Below, one piece after another: positions 24,748-31,567 of a DNA stretch of 47,384 bases. Each line of letters opens with the position of its first letter. The first letter of the stretch is position 1. A program made the translations under genes and the position numbers. The DNA is from Chloroflexota bacterium (GTDB lineage Bacteria; Chloroflexota; Dehalococcoidia; SHYB01): NCBI GenBank assembly GCA_022572465.1, contig JACZVV010000009.1:1-47384 (forward strand). The letters run 5' to 3'. The notes below the pieces were generated by a model that saw only the letters and a program-made list of their open reading frames with translations, did no database searches and was not told the DNA's origin.

Positions 24748-27051
24748 ATGACCACCACGGCTGATCGAACGACGAAGACGAATAGGAAATACCGCGTCAT
24801 CGGCACCAGGCCGATTCGCCACGACGGCCACGACAAGGTTACCGGCCGGGCCAAATATGGCGCCGACATTCAGCTGGCCGGGCTGCTCTTTGGAGCCGTG
24901 CTGCGCAGCCCCCACCCTCACGCCCGGATCCGCTCCATCGACACCTCGAAAGCCGCGGCGTTGCCAGGCGTCAAGGCCGTCATGACCGGCAAGGACCTGC
25001 CTGAGAAGGCCACCCCGCCCGGCAACTTCATGGAGACGCTTGCGGACCCCCAGGTCCTGACGGAAAACGTGATGGCTCGCGGCAAGGTCCTGTACAAGGG
25101 CCATGCGGTGGCCGCGGTGGCCGCCGTCGACCGCCACGTGGCCGAGGAGGCCCTGGAGCTGATCGAGGTGGACTACGAGGTCCTGCCCCATGTTCTCGAC
25201 GTTCGCGAGGCGATGAAGCCCGGCGCGCCGATCCTCCACGAGGACCTGCGGACCAGGACCACGGCGCAGATGCCCGGGGACACGCCGGACACCGACGGGC
25301 CGACCAACATCGCCTCCCACGTCCAGTTCGTGCAAGGCGACGTCGCCCAAGGGTTCAAAGAGGCCGACGCCATCGTGGAGCGAACGTTCGAGACGAAGCC
25401 GGTCCACCAAGGGTATATCGAGCTCCACAACTCCACGGCTTCCTGGTCGACCGATGGCAACCTCACGATCTGGAAGAGCACCCAAGGTCCGTTCATCGTG
25501 CGCCACCAGGTGGCCTGCATCCTCAACCTTCCGCCCTCTCAGATCAAGGTCGTGCCGATGGAAATCGGCGGCGGTTTCGGCGGCAAGATCAACACCTATA
25601 CCGACGCCGTGGCGGCGGTCCTTTCGAAGAAGACCGGCCATCCGGTGCAGGTGGTGATGAGCCGAAAGGACGTCTTCGAGGGGACCGGGCCGACCTCGGC
25701 CACCCACATGCGCGCCAAGATCGGCGCCACGAAGGACGGGCGGATCACCGCCGTCGAAGTCAATCTGACGTATGCCGCCGGTGGATTTCCCGGCTCGCCG
25801 GTGGGCTCTGGCGCGGGCACCTGTCTCGCGCCCTACAAGGTCGAAAACTTGAAGATCGACGGGTACGACGTGGTGGTGAACGAGCCGAAATCGGCCGCCT
25901 ACCGGGCGCCGGGCTCGCCCCAGGCCGCCTTCGCGGTCGAGCCGGTCATCGACGAGCTGGCCGACAAGCTCGGCATGGACCCCATGGAGTTCCGCCTGAA
26001 AAACGCGACCCGAACCGGCGACCGCCAGGCCAGCGGCGTGCCCTTCCCCAGCATCGGGTGCGTCGAGGTTGAGGAGGCGATGATCAACCACCCCCACTAC
26101 AAGGCGCCTCTGGAGGGCCCGAACCGAGGCCGCGGCGTCGCCTTGGGCTACTGGGGCAACGCGGGGATGAACTCTTCGGCCACGATTAACGTCACGCCCA
26201 ACGGCTCGATCACGTTGGTGACCGGCTCGGTGGACATCGGCGGCTCCCGCCCGGCCCTGGCCATGCAGGCCGCAGAGGTCCTGGGCCTCGCCGCGGAAGA
26301 CGTGCATCCTTCCGTCGGCGACACCGACTCGGTGGGGTACACCGGCGTCACCGGCGGCAGCCGGACGACCTTCGCCACGGGCATCGCCGTCATCAAAGCC
26401 GCCGAGGACGTGCGCGACCAGATGATCAAGCGCGCCGCCCTGGTTTGGGAGACGCAGCCCGAGGACGTGGAGTTCAAGGACGGCGTCTTTACCTCGAAGA
26501 AGAACCCCGAGGACACCCTCACGTTCCAGAAGCTCGCCTCCCGGCTCATGGGGACCGGCGGGCCGGTCACCGCGTCGGCCTCTGCGGACCCCAAGCAGGT
26601 CGGCCCGTCCTTCTCTGGCATGATCGTCGACGTCGAGGTCGATCCCGAGACGGGCAAGGTCGATATCCTGCGGGCCACCTTGTTCCAGGACGTGGGCACG
26701 GCGGTCCATCCCAGCTACGTCGAGGGACAGATGCAAGGCGGCGCGGTCCAGGGCATCGGATGGGCGCTGAACGAGGAGTACTTCTACGGCGACAACGGCG
26801 TGATGGCCAACTCGAGCTTCCTCGACTATCGCATGCCCACCAGCCTCGACCTGCCGATGGTGGAGCCGGTGGTGATCGAGGTGCCGAATCCCGGCCATCC
26901 CTTTGGGCTACGCGGCGTCGGCGAGTCCTCCATCGTCTCCCCCATGGCCGCCATCGCCAACGCCATCTCCCACGCCATCGGCCAGCGATTGACCACGCTG
27001 CCCATGTCGCCGACGGTCGTCCGCGAGGCGCTGGTTAACGGAGACAAATAG
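24748..27051 (+). CDS. Xanthine dehydrogenase-family molybdopterin-binding large subunit
   Basis: 767 residues, starting at MTTTADRTTKTNRKYRV with AAGGA eight bases upstream. The N-terminal a/b hammerhead domain (HDKVTGRAKYGADIQL, VLRSPHPHARI) is followed by the molybdenum cofactor domain with IGGGFGGKINTY at ~272-283, AAYRAPGSPQAAFAVE, GSVDIGGSRPALAMQ and the C-terminal GVGESSIVSPMAAIANA with the conserved Glu. The enzyme hydroxylates aldehydes, purines or aromatic CoA thioesters. No iron-sulfur or FAD subunit gene is adjacent, which is unusual, so its partners must be elsewhere. AYRAPG differs from the AYRCSFR active loop of form I CO dehydrogenase, so CO oxidation is unlikely. Confidence 0.9.
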   Translation: MTTTADRTTKTNRKYRVIGTRPIRHDGHDKVTGRAKYGADIQLAGLLFGAVLRSPHPHARIRSIDTSKAAALPGVKAVMTGKDLPEKATPPGNFMETLADPQVLTENVMARGKVLYKGHAVAAVAAVDRHVAEEALELIEVDYEVLPHVLDVREAMKPGAPILHEDLRTRTTAQMPGDTPDTDGPTNIASHVQFVQGDVAQGFKEADAIVERTFETKPVHQGYIELHNSTASWSTDGNLTIWKSTQGPFIVRHQVACILNLPPSQIKVVPMEIGGGFGGKINTYTDAVAAVLSKKTGHPVQVVMSRKDVFEGTGPTSATHMRAKIGATKDGRITAVEVNLTYAAGGFPGSPVGSGAGTCLAPYKVENLKIDGYDVVVNEPKSAAYRAPGSPQAAFAVEPVIDELADKLGMDPMEFRLKNATRTGDRQASGVPFPSIGCVEVEEAMINHPHYKAPLEGPNRGRGVALGYWGNAGMNSSATINVTPNGSITLVTGSVDIGGSRPALAMQAAEVLGLAAEDVHPSVGDTDSVGYTGVTGGSRTTFATGIAVIKAAEDVRDQMIKRAALVWETQPEDVEFKDGVFTSKKNPEDTLTFQKLASRLMGTGGPVTASASADPKQVGPSFSGMIVDVEVDPETGKVDILRATLFQDVGTAVHPSYVEGQMQGGAVQGIGWALNEEYFYGDNGVMANSSFLDYRMPTSLDLPMVEPVVIEVPNPGHPFGLRGVGESSIVSPMAAIANAISHAIGQRLTTLPMSPTVVREALVNGDK

Positions 27052-27078
27052 CGCGCGCCGGAACGGCCTCCCTCGCGC

Positions 27079-28200
27079 CTACCTGAACTGCGGGATCACC
27101 TTCTCGCCGAACAGCCGCAGCGAGTCCATGATGGCCTCGTGCTGGGTGGGGCCGTGCTGCACCAGAAACAGCATCTGGTCCACGCCCTGGGCCTCGAACT
27201 CCCGGATGATCTGCTCGCACTTCTGCGGCCCGCCGATACAGAGGATGGCGTCGTCGGCCATCCGCTCGATGTCGGTTGCCTCCTCGCCCCGGGCCTGCCG
27301 GACACCCAGGAACGCGCCCTCCTTGTGCGCCTTGGCATACCAGCCGTAGGAGTGCGCCCGGTCGGTCTGCGTCCACTGGCCATAGATATTGTTGGTGGCG
27401 GTCACGTACCACGCGATGCCCGGCCCACCGAGCTCCAGGGCCTCGCGGTCGTCGCGGCCGCAGTGCATCATCGTAAAGGCGGCGAAGCTGTTGTTCTTGC
27501 ACCCTCCAACCGGCTCCGAGCGCTCCATCGTCTCCCGATACAGGGCGATCTTCTGGCTCAACTCCTCGGGTTGGGAGTAGGTGAAGTGCAGCAGCCCCAG
27601 GCCCCGTTGGGCCGCGACCTCGATGGACTCGGGCTGCGTCCCGGCCATCCACAGAGGCGGATGAGGCTTCTGCTGCGGCTTGGGCAGCACCTGCCGCTCG
27701 GGGATCGTAAAGGCCTCGCTGTTCCAGGAGAACGGCCCCGGCTCCCACATCTTCACGATCATCCGCAGCGACTCGTCCCACTGCTGGCGATTGGTCACTG
27801 GGTCGACGCCGAAGCCGTCCATCTCCGTCAGCGACGCCGAGCGTCCGGTGCCAAACTCCAGCCGCCCGCCGCTGAGGATGTCCAGCGTCGCCGCCCGCTC
27901 GGCCACGCGGATCGGGTGGTTGTAGCCGAAGGGCAGCAAGACGACGCCGTGGCCGATGCGAATTCGTGACGTCTGCTGGCTGACGGCGCTCAGAAAGACC
28001 TCCGGCGCCGACGACACCGAGAAGTCGCCCAGGAAGTGATGCTCCACCTGCCAGACGTAGTCGAAGCCCGCCTCGTCGGCCAGCTTGATCTGCTCCATCG
28101 ACTCCCGGAAGACGTCTTGCATGCGCTGGTCGTTCACCAACCCGGTGTCCGGATCGATCAGGCCTATCTTCTCGATCTCATACAACAGTCCGAATTTCAT
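27079..28200 (-). CDS. LLM-class (luciferase-like) flavin-dependent oxidoreductase
   Basis: 373 residues with the bacterial-luciferase TIM-barrel pattern: MKFGLLYEIEKIG, DEAGFDYVWQVEHHFLGDF, IRIGHGVVLLPFGYNHPIRVAERAATLDILSGGRLEFGTGR, and LWMAGTQPESIEVAAQRGLG. Members use reduced FMN or F420 for monooxygenation. The latter half (DDAILCIGGPQKCEQIIREFEAQGVDQMLF) is the standard C-terminal barrel segment. It is convergent with the molybdenum hydroxylase gene. No flavin reductase lies nearby. Substrate unknown. Confidence 0.93.
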   Translation of the reverse strand: MKFGLLYEIEKIGLIDPDTGLVNDQRMQDVFRESMEQIKLADEAGFDYVWQVEHHFLGDFSVSSAPEVFLSAVSQQTSRIRIGHGVVLLPFGYNHPIRVAERAATLDILSGGRLEFGTGRSASLTEMDGFGVDPVTNRQQWDESLRMIVKMWEPGPFSWNSEAFTIPERQVLPKPQQKPHPPLWMAGTQPESIEVAAQRGLGLLHFTYSQPEELSQKIALYRETMERSEPVGGCKNNSFAAFTMMHCGRDDREALELGGPGIAWYVTATNNIYGQWTQTDRAHSYGWYAKAHKEGAFLGVRQARGEEATDIERMADDAILCIGGPQKCEQIIREFEAQGVDQMLFLVQHGPTQHEAIMDSLRLFGEKVIPQFR

Positions 28201-28335
28201 GCTCTGCCACCCATCGTTTGATTCCTGCCCCGTTGAACCACGTGTAGCCGGGCAATCATGGGCTTCGGTCGATGACCTGTCAACGTGAATCGAGCCGGGC
28301 CGGCCTGGGGCTTCCCACAGCGGACCCGCGTCGCC

Positions 28336-28800
28336 TCAGGGGCTGGAGTTCAGCTCCCGTAGCCCCGTCAAGACATCGCCCTGGTTCTTGCCGATGGCCA
28401 GCTCGTGGTGGTAGACCCCTCTGATCGTGCCGCCCTTGGCGATCAGGTAGGTCACCCGCTTGGTGGAGGTCGGGCCGATGCGCCGGCGGACGTCATAGAG
28501 ATCGATCAGCTCGCGCTCTCCGTCGGCCACCAGATGGAACGGGAGCCCGTTCCGCTCCCTGAAACGCTGGTGGCTCTCATCGGAGTCGGGGCTGACGCCG
28601 ATCACGATGGCGTTTTGATCGTTGATGGCTTCATGATTGTCACGGAAGCCACGCGCCTCGCGGCTTCACCCCGGAGTGAAGTCCTTGGGGTAGAAATAGA
28701 GGACGACGTGCCTCTCCTCTACCGATTCAGACAACCGGAACGTGCTGCCGTCGTCGAGCGTCGCGGTGAAGTCTGGGGCCTGTTCGCCTACTTTGCGCAT
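28336..28800 (-). CDS. BCP/PrxQ-like peroxiredoxin, probable selenoprotein (Sec45)
   Basis: 154 residues when the UGA at 28666-28668 is read as selenocysteine. The start ATG has AAGGAG six bases upstream. The sequence runs KVGEQAPDFTATLDDG, LYFYPKDFTPG, then U-SREARGFRD, so the UGA stands exactly at the peroxidatic Cys of the TPGC motif. The frame continues with VIGVSPDSDESHQRF, LPFHLVADGERELIDLYDV and TKRVTYLIAKGG, all standard for the family. There is no Cys anywhere in the protein; the usual resolving Cys five residues on is Arg. The enzyme would reduce peroxides through Sec with an outside thiol. The ORF track lists only the part after the UGA (28336-28605). Confidence 0.9.
28626..28651 (-). 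promoter_or_regulatory. Candidate bacterial SECIS element in the peroxiredoxin gene
   Basis: On the minus strand, a perfect 7-bp stem TGGCTTC / GAAGCCA encloses the 12-nt loop CGTGACAATCAT. The loop starts 22 nt after the UGA and has G at the second position, like the element in the DUF3179 gene. A second possible hairpin (GAAGCC / GGCTTC) starts inside the UGA and would compete. Confidence 0.75.
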
Positions 28801-28850
28801 CGGTCTCTCCTTCCCGTGGTTCGTCTCCCGGTCTCCTCTCGGACTCGGCC

Positions 28851-29059
28851 TCAGGACGTGCGGTTGCGGTAACGGTCCATGATGGCCTCGGCCTCCCCCG
28901 GCTCCTCGAACTGGACCAGTTTACCGTCCGGGTCCACAAAAAAGCCAGGCCCGGCGGCTTCAGGCCCACCATGTCCCGGTAGAAATGCAGCGATCCGTCC
29001 AGGTCCCGGACGGTCATGCTGATGTGGTTGATGCCGGAGAAACGAGGGTCCTGCGCCAT
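28851..29059 (-). pseudogene. Remnant of a VOC/glyoxalase-fold gene
   Basis: The ATG frame encodes a normal VOC N-terminus, FSGINHISMTVRDLDGSLHF then YRDMVGLKPPG. The normal C-terminus (GFFVDPDGKLVQFEEPGEAE) follows in another reading frame. About 50-60 middle residues that the fold needs are missing. I infer an internal deletion that also shifted the frame. It lies 50 bases upstream of the selenoperoxiredoxin gene on the same strand. Confidence 0.7.
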
Positions 29060-29322
29060 CCCTATGCCTCCTTCGCTTCGGATCGTGGGCGTTTCGGACG
29101 GTGGGCTCGACGCCGTGTCGATCTGCCAGCGCCATTCTATCCAACAACCAGCGCCCGTGTCACAGCCGGCCTCCTCGTCAAGGTCAGCGAAGGGCGGTGG
29201 CCGCCGTCATGGCGAGGCCTCGACATCGTACAATGCCAGGCGACGGCTGACAGACGCCCTCGGCTAAAGGATGCACAGGCTTGGCCGGAGGTGCGGGCCC
29301 GGAGGTACAGGATGGTAAAAAC

Positions 29323-30309
29323 ATGGTAAAGGTCGCGGTCCTGGACGACTACCAGGACGTCGCTTTGAAGATGGCGGACTGGGGCGCCCTACCGGACGAT
29401 GCCGAGGTCCAGGTGTTCAAGGACCATCTCTCCGGCGTCGGCGACCTGGTGGAGCGGCTTCGCGACTTCGAGATCGTCGCGTGCATGCGCGAGCGGACTC
29501 CCTTTCAGCGCGACCTGCTGTCGCAGCTTCCAAATCTCCGGCTCCTCGTGACCACCGGTCTCGGCAACGCGGCCATCGACCTCGACGCCGCCACCGGCCT
29601 GGGGATCGTCGTCTGCGGCACCAATGGACGGGGATACCCCACCGCCGAGCTGACGTGGGGGCTGATTCTCTCTCTGCTACGCCACATCCCCAGAGAGCAC
29701 GATGCGATCCAACGAGGCCTGTGGCAGACGACGGTCGGAGAGGACCTGAACGGCAAGACGCTGGGTCTCCTCGGGCTCGGCCGGTTGGGGTCCCGCGTGG
29801 CTGCCGTTGGCCTGGCCTTCGAGATGTCGGTCATCGCCTGGAGCCAGAACCTGACCGCCGACACAGCCGCGCGGCACGGCGCGGCGCTGGTGTCACGGGA
29901 CGAGCTCTTCGCCCGCTCGGACGTTCTGTCGGTCCATCTCGTGCTCAGCGATCGGACCAGGGGCCTGGTAACCGCCCGGGAGCTGGGTCTGATGAAGCCA
30001 ACGGCGTTTCTGATCAACACGTCGCGAGGGCCGATCGTGGAGGAGCCGGCCCTGGTCGACGCCCTGCGGTCGCGGTCGATCGCCGGCGCCGGCCTCGACG
30101 TCTTCGACGAGGAGCCATTGTCACCGGACCACCCGTTCAGGGAGTTGGACAACGTGGTGCTGACGCCCCACGTCGGCTACGTCACGCGGGCCACCTACGA
30201 GCTGTTCTTCGAGCACACGGTGCAGGGGATCGCCTCGTATCTTGCCGGAACGCCGGTGCGCGTGTTGAACCCGCCGGTCCTTCCGAACGCCCGGCGTTTA
30301 GAGCGTTGA
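29323..30309 (+). CDS. D-2-hydroxyacid dehydrogenase family protein
   Basis: 328 residues when started at MVKVAVLDDYQDVALKMADW, which matches the usual family opening; the 14 residues before it in the track are probably leader. NAD motif GLLGLGRLGSRVA, catalytic Arg in INTSRGPIVEEPAL, Glu in LDVFDEEPL and His in LTPHVGYVT are all present. The DDYQDV start is shared with a branch annotated as phosphoglycerate dehydrogenase-like. Its paralogue at 20757-21797 belongs to a different branch. Substrate unknown. Confidence 0.92.
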   Translation: MVKVAVLDDYQDVALKMADWGALPDDAEVQVFKDHLSGVGDLVERLRDFEIVACMRERTPFQRDLLSQLPNLRLLVTTGLGNAAIDLDAATGLGIVVCGTNGRGYPTAELTWGLILSLLRHIPREHDAIQRGLWQTTVGEDLNGKTLGLLGLGRLGSRVAAVGLAFEMSVIAWSQNLTADTAARHGAALVSRDELFARSDVLSVHLVLSDRTRGLVTARELGLMKPTAFLINTSRGPIVEEPALVDALRSRSIAGAGLDVFDEEPLSPDHPFRELDNVVLTPHVGYVTRATYELFFEHTVQGIASYLAGTPVRVLNPPVLPNARRLER

Positions 30310-30319
30310 GGCGGGGTCC

Positions 30320-30349
30320 CCGATAGCCCCGACGTGTCGGGGCTATCGG
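30320..30349 (+). terminator. Strong hairpin after the dehydrogenase gene
   Basis: A perfect 14-bp stem with a 2-nt loop (CCGATAGCCCCGAC / GTCGGGGCTATCGG), 11 bases after the stop. No T-run follows, so it may be a factor-dependent terminator or a transcript-end structure. Confidence 0.65.
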
Positions 30350-30751
30350 AGAGTCTCGATGAGCGTCCCCAATCATCGGGATCCTCGACAAGTCTGGAAA
30401 GCATCGTCGGACCATGCAGCACCTGGGTAGCGAACATCCTTGGCGTCATCGGCGGTGATGAGGTAGCCAAGGGGGGGTACGCGCCTGGACGAGTTGGAGG
30501 GGAGCGCGAACATCGTGAAGGCTGCCTCCGTTGCCTGGCGAACGCTACCTTACGACGCCGAGAGACGGCTTTTTGAGCTTGATCGGATGGTTGACGGCAT
30601 TCGTGAGTGATACTACCATGCCTCTCGTCGAAGATGGTGCGTTATTTGGGTCCAGGCACCTTGATACGGGGAATTCCGGTTCAATGCGGGGAGCTCGTAA
30701 CGTTAAACCAAAGAATCGCCAAGCAGGCGGCTTTGGGGTAGAGTAACGGCT
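30350..30751. other. Non-coding stretch leading into an AT-rich island
   Basis: About 400 bases without a recognised gene. It contains a possible hairpin (CCTTGGC / GCCAAGG) and the dispersed repeat at 30622-30679. GC falls toward the VOC gene. Confidence 0.55.
30622..30679. repeat. 58-base dispersed repeat, copy A
   Basis: It shares most positions with 43573-43630, including exact runs TTGGGTCCAGGCA and GGGGAATTCCGG. Both copies keep an open frame encoding a GSR-LD-GNSG-like peptide, so this may be a fragment of a decayed gene. Confidence 0.65.
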
Positions 30752-31132
30752 ATGAAGAGATTGTTAACAATTGACAGCGTTATGTTCTTCGTGACAGACC
30801 TTGATTCCTCTGTAATATTCTACGAGGAAGTTCTTGGTTTAAAGCGGGTTTGGACTGACAAAAAGAGAGAGATGATTGGTTTTATTTTTCCTCAAAGCGC
30901 ATCCGAAATTGTTATTCATCATGACTCAACTATCCCGAACCCAGATTTTAGCTTCTTGGTGGAAAATGTAGAAGCCTTCTGCAAGGAGTTTCGCAAACAG
31001 GGGTATAAAATTCTGCACGAACCAGTTGAGATACGATGCGGTAAGTTTGCCGTTCTCGCTGACCTTGATGATAATAAAATACCAATTGTCGACTTAACCA
31101 AGTTTGGTGGTAAGCCAAAGTACGATCCATAA
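30752..31132 (+). CDS. VOC (glyoxalase/bleomycin-resistance fold) protein
   Basis: 126 residues, one full VOC module pair. It has IDSVMFFVTDLDSSVIFYEEVLGLKRVW, a metal-site-like Glu/His (EIVIHHD), FSFLVENVEAFCKEFRKQGYKI and the closing FAVLADLDDNKIPIVDL. Members are metal-dependent isomerases, dioxygenases or drug-binding proteins. Lines of this gene are about 40% GC, against about 65% around it, and the codons are AT-ending, which is strong evidence of recent transfer. It has no cotranscribed neighbour. Confidence 0.85.
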   Translation: MKRLLTIDSVMFFVTDLDSSVIFYEEVLGLKRVWTDKKREMIGFIFPQSASEIVIHHDSTIPNPDFSFLVENVEAFCKEFRKQGYKILHEPVEIRCGKFAVLADLDDNKIPIVDLTKFGGKPKYDP

Positions 31133-31567
31133 CACGATACATGCTCTAACATCATCTCGGCAAACAATTCCTCTATGTCTCTAGTCAAGCTTTCTGGGCT
31201 TGCAATATTTTCAATTCAGCGAAAAGTTCGATACTCGTCACACCAGCGCAGCGATGAGTATTATTTTATTTGAGCGCATTTTTCTCAATCAGCCCATACG
31301 CATGTCCGTTCAAGGACTTTTTCTATAACGCATTGCGTTACAGAAAACTGAACTGCCCCAAGTATTTTTACCACAGCTATGTTAACCCCCTTGCCCCACG
31401 TGCCCCTTTGGAAAATGCCGTCCAGATTTCCTCCTGCGCCAACGGTGATCCAGTCTAATAGCTCAGGATGCATCCTGCTGGGTTCGTCGCGTACGCGCTG
31501 GCGTCGAAGACGGTGATACGGAGACACTCGGACTCGATGCAAGATCTTAAAACCTGGACATCGATTC
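31133..31567. other. AT-rich non-coding region
   Basis: About 435 bases, still AT-rich, with no convincing gene. The short ORFs in the track have no recognised similarity. The hairpin at 31319-31347 is the only clear structure. Confidence 0.55.
31319..31347. terminator. Inverted repeat, possible bidirectional terminator
   Basis: TTTTCT-A-TAACGC, loop ATT, GCGTTA-C-AGAAAA: 12 pairs with one mismatch. It has T-rich and A-rich outer arms, which fits a bidirectional terminator between the VOC gene and the convergent CoA transferase. Confidence 0.5.

Noticed and set aside
24436-26898. 820-aa minus-strand ORF
   Set aside because: It lies opposite the molybdenum hydroxylase gene and runs through tRNA-Leu; high-GC shadow.
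28336-28605. Short peroxiredoxin fragment as a complete gene or pseudogene
   Set aside because: The upstream half is intact in the same frame with its own ribosome site; only the UGA separates them.
31270-31458. 62-aa ORF in the AT-rich region
   Set aside because: No ribosome site or recognised similarity, and it contains a strong hairpin.
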